The position numbers and the translations under genes are program-made. From Apoda limacodes (lineage: Eukaryota > Arthropoda > Insecta > Lepidoptera > Limacodidae): a DNA stretch of 64,000 bases. Location: the NCBI GenBank assembly GCA_946406115.1, contig OX291540.1, positions 8,614,563 through 8,678,562 on the forward strand, read 5' to 3'. This document shows, piece by piece, positions 43,080 through 54,129 of the stretch. The number at the start of each line of letters is the position of its first letter. The first letter of the stretch is position 1. The notes under the pieces are model-generated. The model saw only the letters and a program-made list of their open reading frames with translations. It searched no databases and was not told where the DNA came from.

Positions 43080-45340
43080 GTTTTTAGAAATGCATGTTAA
43101 TAAGTTTAATCCCTTACGGGGATCTTCGTATATTCGTAAAAAAGAACGATCAACAATGTTTTAAGAGGACTATATCCTGCAAATACACATTCCGATAGGG
43201 TATCATCATACTTGAGGCATTAAAATAAACTAACGTTTAATAATATTCAGTTCCCAATCAAATTATCTGATATACCCAAGGTAGAAAAACAAAATGACAT
43301 TAGCATTAATATGTTTGAATTAGAGTTTAACAAAGAAAAAAAAACTTTACAAAATGTTCTAATTAATTACAAATTAACTTATTATTTTTAAACAGCGGTT
43401 GAAATGGTCATTATTGTATTTATCACGCTTGGTAAATAAACAAATAACAAATTGAAATGACACTATTCATATCTGGGCCGGTTGCCGTAACTATTTTTAA
43501 TCTAAAGTTAATTTAATTAATCACCAGAAACATGAATGTGCTCAAATTTTTACTGAATAACTAGGAATTCATAAAAAAGAAAAATATTGGTTTAATAGGG
43601 AAACAAATAATGATGAAATCTATTTTGATAAATTTCAAAGAATATTAAAATTACATTTTATAATATATGCAGACTTTGTAGCTCATTTAAAACCCTCCTA
43701 TTGTCACCTATTGTGTCCCTGATCCATCGAAGTCATATACGTAAACAATACATGAACATGTAGTTTGTTCTTATGGATAATATATAAAATGTTCATATGA
43801 TGATAAACTGTCTATATACAGAACATACTCAGAGCCTAATTGTACAAAAATGTTTATGGAAAGCATTAACAAAGATATTAGCAATATACATAGGATAAAT
43901 TGTTTTCAAAAATGTCCACTTTCTTTAACTAATGAAGAGAAGGAATCTATAAGAAAATCGCAATTATGTTATATTAGGTGATGAAATCACAGTAGACTAT
44001 GACTGGAATACTAGTAATTTTAGAGGTGTTAGTCACGAATTATTTAGTAGCACAAAGTATCGTGTTCCATTTTTCATTCCTATTCTATTTCACAATCTAA
44101 ACAAATATGATGCTCATTTTATTGTTCATGCTTTGAATTTTAAAGATTGAGAAATAAAAATAATTCCGCAAAATAAGTAAAAATATAATTCATTCTCATG
44201 TAAACCTAATATGTCGTATAGTTCATTTGCGGTTTTTAGATTATTTTTAATTTATGATCTACTAGAGTTTAGATATATAGAATATTATATAAAGACCAAT
44301 TTGCAGAATTAAGAAATCAATTACAAACGAATTTTAATAAACTTATTAGGATAGGTGTTTTTCTTCATGAATTTGTTAATTCTTATGAGTCCTTAAAAAG
44401 TACATCTCTTCCAAATCAAGACGCTTTCTTTAACTCTTTAATACCAGTGTATCAAATTATAATTATAAACATGCTCAAAACGATGTCAGCCCAATTTAAA
44501 TATAAAAATATGTTGGAATATTCCAATCTATATTTAAGAACTTATGTAATGCTACTCACTGATATTTCTGATAACTTTAGAATTTTTTATATCTAATGTG
44601 ATATAATTGTAATTATTTATTTTCTTCTTTTTACACTAAGCTGTACACCTATCTATAATATATTTTTGCCACGAAAAATGAGCTCTATTTTAAAATTAAC
44701 CTGTAACCTTAAGTACCCTGAACATTTAAATGATCTTAATTCAGATTTACTTTTATGCCCTGAAAAACATTGTAAACGATTACAGTAAAGATAAGAAATT
44801 AGTATCAAATTTTTATAATAAAACTAAAATATAATTTACTATAGTAATCTCAAACAATGTTTACAACTTACTATGAAGTTAATTAGGGTTCATAGAGTTT
44901 TACAGTTTAAGCATAGTCCTTAGTTGAAATATATAAAGATTTAAATACACAAGTAAAAACTACAGCTAAAAGTGACTGAAAAAGATTTTTATAAATAATA
45001 CATTCTTTGGTAAAACTATGGAAAATGTTGAAAAACGTGTATTTGTGAAAAAAAAGATATTTATTTGGATATTATAGAAGAGATATTATAAAAATTTTGA
45101 TGTATGACTTTCATTATTATACCATGCACAAAAAAAAATACGATAATAGTGGCAAGGTAGCTTCGTTTACTATGTATTTACTGATAATTTTTATAATGAT
45201 GTAAAATCTGACTTAGATTTTTTTTTCGATACTTCAGACTATCCTAGTGATAACATTTATGGTTACTTTATAATTAAACTTTAATAAAACGAAACTAGGA
45301 TATTATAAAGATAAAAAACAATGGTGAAAATTTTTATATT
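43080..45340 (+). pseudogene. Protein-primed family B DNA polymerase (pPolB), decayed
   Basis: It would copy linear DNA from a protein primer. In order: N-terminal NKFNPLRGSSYI (43105) and IQFPIKLSDIPKVEKQND (43245); exonuclease I YADF (43666) with Glu changed to Val; VDYDW...FRGVSHE (43992); IPILFHNLNKYDAHFIV (44079, ExoII); MLEYSNLYLRTYVMLLTD (44510, ExoIII) with Tyr for the catalytic Asp. A small repeat (44587-44695) then sits where palm motif A should be. KYPEHLNDL, RVHRVLQFKHSP and motif B FGKTMEN (45006) follow; in the spacer, FTDNFYND and DTSDYPSDN (45177-45252) come after a gap that has lost motif C. There are many stops and frameshifts. It cannot encode an active polymerase. Match to the Polinton/adintovirus type is from family knowledge. 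Confidence 0.85.
44587..44695 (+). repeat. Short repeat inserted in polB, also found at 62588-62700
   Basis: GAATTTTTTATATCTAATGT, TTTTTACACTAAGCTGTACA, CCTATCTATA and GAGCTCTAT match the sequence at 62588-62700 at roughly 80% by eye. In the polymerase it replaces the region that should hold palm motif A. The mirror copy is at about 45983-46091. Confidence 0.7.
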
Positions 45341-45608
45341 TCCAATATACAAAATCGTAACAAGTATTTCGAGAGTCCTACAGACTTCACAAAAATTAAT
45401 AAAACTTGTTGTAGACTTATAATTGCTTGAAGTAATTGCCGAATCTAAAGTTTGCAAGAAAAGTGTGACAAAAAAAGAGATTTATTTGGAGAACTATAAG
45501 TCTACATCAAGTTTATTTATTTATTTTGTGTAAAATAGTATGTTTCACACTTCGAATTCTGCACGTGAAATATTTACATTTGTGATACATAGACACGACT
45601 TATAATTC
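45070..45608 (+). other. Spacer of the fold-back element
   Basis: Its left 270 bases are the continuation of polB. The right part (45341-45608) has no recognised protein. It contains a smaller inverted pair: 45466-45510 (AGAGATTTATTTGGAGAACTATAAGTC region) is mirrored by 45594-45634 at the start of the right arm. TTTATTTGGA occurs at 45060, 45481 and inverted at 45609, exactly at the arm boundaries. This pattern suggests a template switch at microhomology. Confidence 0.7.
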
Positions 45609-47598
45609 TCCAAATAAATATCTTTTTTTTCACAAATACACGTTTTTCAACATTTTCCATAGTTTTACCAAAGAATGTATTATTTATAAAAATCTTTTTC
45701 AGTCACTTTTAGCTGTAGTTTTTACTTGTGTATTTAAATCTTTATATATTTCAACTAAGGACTATGCTTAAACTGTAAAACTCTATGAACCCTAATTAAC
45801 TTCATAGTAAGTTGTAAACATTGTTTGAGATTACTATAGTAAATTATATTTTAGTTTTATTATAAAAATTTGATACTAATTTCTTATCTTTACTGTAATC
45901 GTTTACAATGTTTTTCAGGGCATAAAAGTAAATCTGAATTAAGATCATTTAAATGTTCAGGGTACTTAAGGTTACAGGTTAATTTTAAAATAGAGCTCAT
46001 TTTTCGTGGCAAAAATATATTATAGATAGGTGTACAGCTTAGTGTAAAAAGAAGAAAATAAATAATTACAATTATATCACATTAGATATAAAAAATTCTA
46101 AAGTTATCAGAAATATCAGTGAGTAGCATTACATAAGTTCTTAAATATAGATTGGAATATTCCAACATATTTTTATATTTAAATTGGGCTGACATCGTTT
46201 TGAGCATGTTTATAATTATAATTTGATACACTGGTATTAAAGAGTTAAAGAAAGCGTCTTGATTTGGAAGAGATGTACTTTTTAAGGACTCATAAGAATT
46301 AACAAATTCATGAAGAAAAACACCTATCCTAATAAGTTTATTAAAATTCGTTTGTAATTGATTTCTTAATTCTGCAAATTGGTCTTTATATAATATTCTA
46401 TATATCTAAACTCTAGTAGATCATAAATTAAAAATAATCTAAAAACCGCAAATGAACTATACGACATATTAGGTTTACATGAGAATGAATTATATTTTTA
46501 CTTATTTTGCGGAATTATTTTTATTTCTCAATCTTTAAAATTCAAAGCATGAACAATAAAATGAGCATCATATTTGTTTAGATTGTGAAATAGAATAGGA
46601 ATGAAAAATGGAACACGATACTTTGTGCTACTAAATAATTCGTGACTAACACCTCTAAAATTACTAGTATTCCAGTCATAGTCTACTGTGATTTCATCAC
46701 CTAATATAACATAATTGCGATTTTCTTATAGATTCCTTCTCTTCATTAGTTAAAGAAAGTGGACATTTTTGAAAACAATTTATCCTATGTATATTGCTAA
46801 TATCTTTGTTAATGCTTTCCATAAACATTTTTGTACAATTAGGCTCTGAGTATGTTCTGTATATAGACAGTTTATCATCATATGAACATTTTATATATTA
46901 TCCATAAGAACAAACTACATGTTCATGTATTGTTTACGTATATGACTTCGATGGATCAGGGACACAATAGGTGACAATAGGAGGGTTTTAAATGAGCTAC
47001 AAAGTCTGCATATATTATAAAATGTAATTTTAATATTCTTTGAAATTTATCAAAATAGATTTCATCATTATTTGTTTCCCTATTAAACCAATATTTTTCT
47101 TTTTTATGAATTCCTAGTTATTCAGTAAAAATTTGAGCACATTCATGTTTCTGGTGATTAATTAAATTAACTTTAGATTAAAAATAGTTACGGCAACCGG
47201 CCCAGATATGAATAGTGTCATTTCAATTTGTTATTTGTTTATTTACCAAGCGTGATAAATACAATAATGACCATTTCAACCGCTGTTTAAAAATAATAAG
47301 TTAATTTGTAATTAATTAGAACATTTTGTAAAGTTTTTTTTTCTTTGTTAAACTCTAATTCAAACATATTAATGCTAATGTCATTTTGTTTTTCTACCTT
47401 GGGTATATCAGATAATTTGATTGGGAACTGAATATTATTAAACGTTAGTTTATTTTAATGCCTCAAGTATGATGATACCCTATCGGAATGTGTATTTGCA
47501 GGATATAGTCCTCTTAAAACATTGTTGATCGTTCTTTTTTACGAATATACGAAGATCCCCGTAAGGGATTAAACTTATTAACATGCATTTCTAAAAAC
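45609..47598 (-). pseudogene. Second, truncated inverted copy of the pPolB pseudogene
   Basis: It reads on the minus strand from the N-terminal NKFNPLRGSSYI region to just after motif B FGKTMEN, then ends at the arm boundary. The motif C region and the C-terminus found in the spacer are absent. It carries the same lesions as the plus-strand copy (Val in ExoI, Tyr in ExoIII, inserted repeat, stop after FKHSP). Confidence 0.85.
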
Positions 47599-47599
47599 T

Positions 47600-47630
<31 letters not shown>

Positions 47631-48833
47631 CTAAATCACTATGTGTCATTACACATTTTATTTTTAATGTCATCACTTAAAGGTTCTGAATAATTTTCTA
47701 ATTCACCATTTTTTATCCAATTCCTAATAGTCAAATTTAAAAATTCAAAAGAATTTTTTAAATCTTTTGTTTCCTGATCAAAATCTGCATGAATAATAAA
47801 ATAGAATCACTATGTGTCATTACACATTTTATTTTTAATGTCATCACTTAAAGGTTCTGAATAATTTTCTAATTCACCATTTTTTATCCAATTCCTAATA
47901 GTCAAATTTAAAAATTCAAAAGAATTTTTTAAATCTTTTGTTTCCTGATCAAAATCTGCATGAATAATAAAATAGTATTGATTCTTCAATTGATGCTATA
48001 AATACTTCACGAGTGATATAACAGACACATAAAGTAAATTATGATTAAGAATAAGACATTTCTATTTGTGTTTCTTAGATCGTAAGTGCTGAGCATAGAA
48101 TCTTTGCTTAACCTGTAAATCACATATTTGACACATCATGATGACGTCAATGCTAGTTGTAAATCTTTAACACTATTATCAGCTTTTCTCTTTAAACTTC
48201 GACCGACTTGAATTGAAGATTTTCTGTAGGTATAACATGTCAAGTCATATCAAGCGTGAACCGACACGACTCCAGGTTGTTTTTGTAAAGCGTGAGTGGA
48301 CACACCCCTAAAACCTTGAGATACACCCTCGGGGGACTAGTTTTTGGAATGTCACCACCAACATCATTGTAATTAAATAGGAATAACTTTATTATGAACG
48401 GGGAAAAACATGATAACCCATTACGATAATGATGTAATTACATAACAAAACTAGAGACAAGTTATACACAGGAGCCACTGTGACGTCACGCAGTAGTTTT
48501 GGTCAAGCGTGAGTCGACATAGCCCCAGACACAGGGGTTGGTTGCGTGAGTCGACATAGCCCCAGACACAGGGGTGGTTTTGAGAGTGGTCAAGCGCGAG
48601 TCGCCACACCCCAGACACAGGGGTGGTTTTGAGAGTGGTCAAGCGCGAGTCGTGCGGGGGCAGAAAAGTTTTTAGGCGAGGGGTTGGGGTTGGAGGGTAG
48701 TGAGCCAGAACCAACGATGTTTTGAGAGTGGTCAAGCGCGAGTCGTACAAAGCAGAAAAATTGGTGAGCTTTTTTTTAGGCGACGGGTTGAGGTTGGGGG
48801 GAAGTGCGCCAGAACCAACGAATCCCCTCTACT
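45609..48833 (-). repeat. Right 3.2 kb inverted arm
   Basis: Inverted copy of 41856-45069, including mirrored GC-rich terminal repeats, the 171-bp tandem duplication (minus strand) and the small inserted repeat. The T30 tract at 47601-47630 is 11 bases longer than its partner. Confidence 0.9.
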
Positions 48834-48839
48834 TACGTG
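48834..48839. repeat. Right target site duplication TACGTG
   Basis: Identical to 41847-41852. Confidence 0.75.
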
Positions 48840-49959
48840 TGAAATTATATGAGTATACTTCTTGCGGCAAAGTAGCAAAGGTTATCATTTCTACTTTTCA
48901 GGTTGATGGTTAAAGCCAGAGAAAATACATGCGCTTATTCATGTTAGGCACCAGAGCCTCGACAACGCATTACGGTACGCATGTCTTGAAGAGCGTGTTC
49001 TAATGTTGGTTTGGGAAACCTGAACACCTTGCTTGCCTTCAGGAAGGTAATTCTAATTCATCTGATTCTAACATGCCTTAAATTAATCTAATTCAATTTA
49101 CATTAACACTACAAGATATATTACTTACCTACTACCTCCCTTCATTTCTGCTATCGCGGCACGATTAACATAACTGCACTGCTGTTCTACGTGTTAAGAG
49201 GGGGTATAAAGTAAAATGATAAAAAAACATGTAGATACTACATTATAATTCCAAGCAAGAAAATATTAGCAAAAATATAATGCAACAAATTTTTTTCTAT
49301 AGAAAAAATCACAAAACCTCTATATTTTATTTATTATTCTAACGTTACATAGAATTTAGCTGAAATTTTAAAATAATATTACTTAATACAAAACCTAGAG
49401 CTGTTATTAGTAAATTTTTAATACGAGTAATAATATTAGAGTTATTAAAATTTAATGTTTTTCGCCCATTACATTATTGTTAATATTCCGCGTTGTATGA
49501 ATAATGTGTAAGGTTTTATGCCCCCTTTAAAGTTTTCAGATAGCTACGTTATTTTCTGGTTACAAATTGGGTTGCAAATGCTAGCTTGCTCTCAGGCACA
49601 GTTAAGGTCAGTGTTGACCTCCTCTTGATCTTCCGGGCTCAGAAATTTAAAGGAAAATACGGTTAATTTTACCGATCCGTTGAAGAAACATAAATGATGC
49701 AACCTGATTGCCAAAAATATGGCAGGTTCGTCATTGTCCAACAAACGGTATTAGGAAAGCATGCTGAACTGCGGCTCGTCTAGCCTAGACTAAAAACAAA
49801 CTATTTAGCTGTCAATTGAAAGACTTTAAGTTTATTTGGTGATGAAGCTAGATAAACGAAGTACCTACCTGACTTTCAAATTGTAACTTGTACTAATATC
49901 AAAACTACACATGCATGAGCCCCCGGCAGTACGCTTTATTAGTAATTTTTCTTACCACT
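48840..49959. other. No gene recognised
   Basis: AT-rich. No motif in any frame. Confidence 0.4.
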
Positions 49960-50125
49960 AACGTAGCAAACAAGCTTTTGAGATCCGCTTGATGGTAAGC
50001 CGTTACCGCAGCCTTCAACACCTGGGGCATCGCTCGTGCGTTGCCCACCCTTCAGAAATCTAATAACTTCTTCCTTTGAGAACCCCATACTGTAGTCCTT
50101 AGATAAAACCTTGGCATTGTATATA
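49960..50125 (+). repeat. 'GCCTGATGGTAAGC' family copy
   Basis: CCACTAACGTAGCAAACAAG, CCGCTTGATGGTAAGC, CGTTGCCCACCCTTCAGAAA and CATACTGTAGTCCTTAGATA in order; truncated at CCTTGGCA. Confidence 0.65.
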
Positions 50126-50261
50126 TAAGCATTTTTGTTTTAGTTTTTATTGCGTTTATTAATATCGAAATCATACATTCCACCAAAGCACACTGTATGT
50201 AATGAGGCTTTTGTCCCAGCAGTAAGCTGTTTTATTGGCTACATTTTTTAATTCTGTCTAA

Positions 50262-50425
50262 CATCGCGAAATGATTTAACATAACATATTATATCGCGAA
50301 AGTATTTTACGTAACTAACCTTGCTGGTTTAAATCGCGAATGATTTTAACGTAAACTGCATTGCTGTGTTATATTGCGAGATGACTTTAACCTATGTTGC
50401 TATTTTTGCGAGATTGTTTTAAGGC
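50262..50425 (+). repeat. Degenerate tandem repeat of 'ATCGCGAAATGATTTTAACGTAA'-like units
   Basis: About five units: ATCGCGAAATGATTTAACAT, ATCGCGAAAGTATTTTACGT, ATCGCGAATGATTTTAACGT, ATTGCGAGATGACTTTAACC and TTTGCGAGATTGTTTTAAGG, spaced about 30-48 bases and joined by TTGCTG-type linkers. Confidence 0.7.
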
Positions 50426-50660
50426 GAGACGTCACGTATGTACAGTGGTCTGCATATTATGTATGATAAAATCAATATGTCAAGTAGCTTTATTGTTGCT
50501 TAACAACGCCCTCTATTGTCAAGTGGCTTTAGTGCTGCTGTGTCGGTAAAAATAATAGTATTACTACTCGCCAATAGATGCCAGGCAGAGTCATATTTTT
50601 CAGTTTATCATTGCCTGAAAACACCGATAACTACATTTTCTAAAATTGAAACCTAGCTTT

Positions 50661-50967
50661 TGCTTGCCAGCCTTCATACGTTCCCACTGTTGGGGCACGG
50701 CCTACCCTCATAAGCGAGGGTGATTTGGGCCTATAGTCCACACGGGGGTCCAGTGCGGAGTGTGGACTTCACATACGTCTTTTTTTTTTTTTCTTTACGT
50801 ACGCAGGTTTCCTCACGATGTTTTCCTTCACCGAAAAGCTAGTGGTGTGAATAAATAAATCAGTGTACATGAGAAATTAAGAAAAGACTCATTGGTACAC
50901 GCCGACTCCGGGGTTCGAACCTCCGCCACCTGGGACGTGAAGTGTAATTTAAACCCCTCGGCCACCA
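50661..50967 (-). mobile_element. tRNA-derived SINE, near full length
   Basis: The minus strand starts TGGTGGCCGAGGGGTTTAA, has B box GGTTCGAACCCCGGAG, then GTACACTGATTTATTTATTC, CGGTGAAGGAAAACATCG, an A-rich run and AAGACGTATGTGAAGTCCAC, and ends CGTATGAAGGCTGGCAAGCA. It is closer to the 26052 copy than the one at 38516, so it is probably one of the younger insertions. Confidence 0.85.
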
Positions 50968-52589
50968 CCGACTTACCACAAGGACTTCTCAAGGGAAGCC
51001 AGTCACCGTCAAGCTGGTTTAAATGACGTTCACTCAGATGTGTGTTCCATGTATTATCGGGAATACGAAAACATTATAAAACTCCAAAGTGTTGCAAAGG
51101 CAGCAGCAAAAAAGCAGCTTTTACATGACATATATACATACGTTTTTTGATTAAAGTACAATAAAATTAAAATTAAAAGGTTATTCAGGCCTTATCCCTG
51201 AAGAGGTGAGCCGAGACAAAAGACTTCTAGCTACGATCGTGCCACACTTATTTTGTCTTATGAACCAAGTACCTTAGTACATATGCCGCATGATGAATAT
51301 ACTAAAGACCATGGAGTTTATATTTTATTTACCTGTTTACAACGCAATCTGTTACGTATTGTGTATACAATAATACTCAGTTTGCATAAGGACTTGTTGC
51401 AACATAATTTCAGTAATTATTGTAAACGTACGCCCCTGACGCCACACGTTTCGCCGCTAATTAAATTTAATTGGTCTCTGCGAGGCCCGAGGGTTGGTGA
51501 GGGGTTCCGACCAGACATTGATGACGTCATCGTAAATGATGTCGTTGTAATTATTCAATACTAGCTGATTCCCATGACTTCATCCGCGTGATCCTCAATT
51601 TAATGATTGAATAATGTCTGAACTAGGTAGGTATATGAACCACATTTTGTTAAGTGTTCGTATTAGATCGGAAATCTTCGCGGGCTAGCCCACAGCTTAC
51701 CCAACTTTCTTTGCAATTGAATAAAGAGTATAGAAACTAGGGTTTCTGGTTTCTTTACCCTTTTTTGTTCCTCGAGGCACGAAAATTCTCGACCAAGATT
51801 TTTGTTCCTTGAGTATTTCAAGAAATTTTGAAATTATAAATCAATAGCGATGTTATATTTAAATTTTTGGTTAATTACAAATAAGACTGATAGATTATTT
51901 ACTTACCATAAATTACACTTATTCATTAACAAATCAACACAAACAATAAATTGAAAAGACTATACTAGGCTGGTCTATACAAAAAGTATATATTTTAATT
52001 TTCAATGATTTTGCTCAAAACAACAAAACGTTGTACAGTAAGGTCTTAATAATATTTATGGCACAATTGACATTTAACTGAGATCTTAGCATACAAAATT
52101 GTATAGTTTTTAACTTTTTTATAGATATTTATTGGGTCTTTGCCAGTTCTGAAATATACATTGAATAATTTGCAAATAAGCAAAATTAAAGCAACAAAAT
52201 GACTAGTTCATATCTATAAAAAACTTGTTAAACAAAACAAACATATTGCTACCAACTTAAACTAAAAATGCTATTATATTTAGAAACTATTATGTTAATA
52301 AAATCACAGTCTTTCAATTAAACAATTCATATTTATCTTCCCATATTTTTTTTTATTTGAGCATAGTGCCAACTAAAACTAAACCAGCAACCAGCAAAAT
52401 ATTCAACAAAGAAATTTAAGTTTAACGCTTTTTTCCTTATAAAATAGGCTTTGAGAAATACAAGAGCATTAACAGCATCATCTGATAGGCGGTTTCATAC
52501 CTACTTTAGTTACAATGTTTCCCGATAACGAGAAAACACGCTCATTCTCCGTCGATGTTGGCATAATAGTCATTACAGCTTTTTACAAC
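50968..52589. other. No gene; one 'CTAGCTGATTCCC' repeat end
   Basis: TACTAGCTGATTCCCATGAC and TTCATCCGCGTGATCC at 51560-51595 start a dispersed repeat running to about 51720. The 103-codon frame at 51253-51564 has no recognised motif. The rest is AT-rich. Confidence 0.4.
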
Positions 52590-53175
52590 TTTAGGGTTCC
52601 GTAGCCAAATGGCAAAAAACGGAACCCTTATAGATTCGTTATATCTGTCTATCTGTCTTTTTTCTGAAACTATAAGAAATATACTGTTGAAACTTGAGAA
52701 GTAGATGTATTCTGTGAACCGCATTAAAATTTTCACACAAAAATAGAAAAAAAACATTAAATTTTGAGGGTTCCCCATACTTAGAACTGAAACTCAAAAA
52801 TTATTTTGAGGTTTCTAATATCATTTTTTTCTTAATTGAATAGTTTGCGCGAGAGACACTTCCAAAGTGGTTAAATGTGTCCCCCCCCCCCCGTGTAACT
52901 TCTAAAATATGAGAATGATAAAACTAAAAAAAATATATGATGTACATTACCATGCAAACTTCCACCGAAAATTGGTTTGAACGAGATCTAGTAAGTAGTT
53001 TTATTTAAATACGTCAAAAATTGTTAACCGCAATTTACCTTTCATTCAATTAACTCAAATATAAAAATAAAAAAAAAACATATTTTGTTTGTGTTTATAA
53101 AGTACGTAAATGGTAGTAGGTACGGAACCCTCGGTGCGTGAGTCCAACTCGCGCTTGGCCGGTTTTTTTTTCCAG
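52590..53175 (+). repeat. 'GGTTCCGT' family, complete-looking copy
   Basis: The left end is TTTAGGGTTCCGTAGCCAAA + TGGCAAAAAACGGAACCC with TCTGTCTATCTGTC after it. The right end is TACGGAACCCTCGGTGCGTG + AGTCCAACTCGCGCTTGGCC + GG followed by T8. It has no coding capacity. A C12 run lies at 52881-52892. Partial copies are at 3825, 10580, 16713, 17670, 19470, 23681, 32785, 55636 and 61590. It may be a retroelement with a T-rich end or a non-autonomous DNA element. Confidence 0.7.
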
Positions 53176-53569
53176 AGTAGGAGTTCGTTGCCCGGTAGAC
53201 TCAAATAACTAAAATTCTTTTGTATTAAATTTTTAGTTATGTGAGTGACCGGTTTTGTCTAAAGTATCAGCTATCTGCAGGCGGTAGGAAGGCAGTAATG
53301 CGGATACTCTAGACTCGTCACGTGTTATATTTTAGTTACTTATCGCACCGATTTGGTTTTCGAGTTCTCGAGGCGTTGAGTTTTTTTTCTGTCTCGGCTA
53401 CAGAAAAATTTCTCGAGAATTCTCGGGCTGAAACCCTATGAGAAACTTACTGGGGTATACAAACAACGAAAGTAACATTTATTTTTATGTTACATCATAA
53501 GTTACATTGGATTACACTTTTTTGGGATAAGACTGTAAGAAAAAAGGTTTTATATTTGTACTTATGCTA

Positions 53570-53690
53570 GTTTTTGACCTAGGCTAAATCCGGGCTATCT
53601 CACCCCCTTTTTTGCTTATTTGCTGTTGAAATCCCACACCGATAACCAATTTAAGGCGGGTAAAACCGCGGGCAAAAGCTAGTTAGCCAT
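53570..53690 (-). repeat. 'CTAGCTTTTGCCCGCGG' repeat end
   Basis: The minus strand reads TAACTAGCTTTTGCCCGCGG, TTTTACCCGCCTTAAATTGG; same family as 35015-35285. Confidence 0.6.
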
Positions 53691-53984
53691 AAAGTAAAAT
53701 TATCCCTGTTTGTCTAGTCCCCGTCGCTTGTGAACAAATTTTGTTAAATTTTTTTTTTTGGAAGTATTTATAAAGCTTAATGATTGTGATTTTTTTCAGA
53801 ATTTCAAAACTCAGTCCAAATATTAAAGGACACTAAATTTTTCAACTTTGGGAGTTATATATATATAGCTATATAACTCGTTAAGAAAGTATGCACAGGA
53901 AAGAAAAGTACATCAATTTGATTTTGAAGACCAATGCAACGATACCTTATACCGTGTGATGCGAAAAAAAAACATTCCTCATTT

Positions 53985-54125
53985 CAATGTGTGATGTGTG
54001 AATTAATTTTTTTTTCCAAATTACAAAAACAAACTTCTATGGCTGTTGACCATCCTGAAAAAAAATTATCAGAAACAATGGGTACATACATATGTAACAA
54101 ACAAACGTTAACGCCTACAACCTTA
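53985..54125 (+). repeat. Direct repeat A, copy 1 (copy 2 at 54412-54550)
   Basis: TGTGTGATGTGTG, a T-run, AAATTACAAAAACAAA, TTCTATGGCTGTTGA, TTATCAGAAACAATGGGTAC, ATACATATGTAACAAA and AACGTTAACGCCTACAAC occur in both copies with scattered differences. Confidence 0.8.
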
Positions 54126-54129
54126 AACG

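Larger units (their letters stand above)
41856..45069 (+). repeat. Left 3.2 kb inverted arm
   Basis: It is complementary to 45609-48833. The positional sum is 90689 outside the poly-A tract and 90678 inside; the 11-base change equals the A19 versus T30 tract difference (43059-43077 and 47601-47630), so I infer no other net indel. Only a few substitutions were noticed, for example near 41977, 41986, 41903 and 42419. Confidence 0.9.
41853..48833. mobile_element. Fold-back Polinton/Maverick-type element with protein-primed polB remains
   Basis: The element starts 5'-AG and ends CT-3', is bounded by a 6-bp duplication, and is built as left arm (41856-45069), spacer (45070-45608) and inverted right arm (45609-48833). 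The left side has an extra AGT at its edge. Left arm plus spacer encode a decayed family B DNA polymerase of the protein-primed type. 6-bp duplication, 5'-AG termini and pPolB are Polinton hallmarks. Integrase, ATPase, protease and capsid genes of full Polintons (15-20 kb) are absent. In ordinary Polintons the inverted repeats do not contain polB. Here the arms include most of it, so this is a rearranged derivative. Decay is shared by both arms, so polymerase decay preceded or was homogenised with arm duplication. Confidence 0.8.

Noticed and set aside
41853..48833. Explaining the palindrome purely as a sequencing chimera (missed adapter)
   Set aside because: A unique 539-base spacer, scattered arm differences and an exact 6-bp duplication at both ends are not expected from such a chimera. 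Not fully excluded without reads.
41853..48833. A bidnavirus- or linear-plasmid-derived insertion instead of a Polinton
   Set aside because: Those also use protein-primed polymerases, but the 6-bp duplication with 5'-AG ends fits Polinton integration better. No capsid or other virus gene is present to decide.
50262..50425. CRISPR-like array
   Set aside because: Units are degenerate, spacing is irregular, and the host is a eukaryote.
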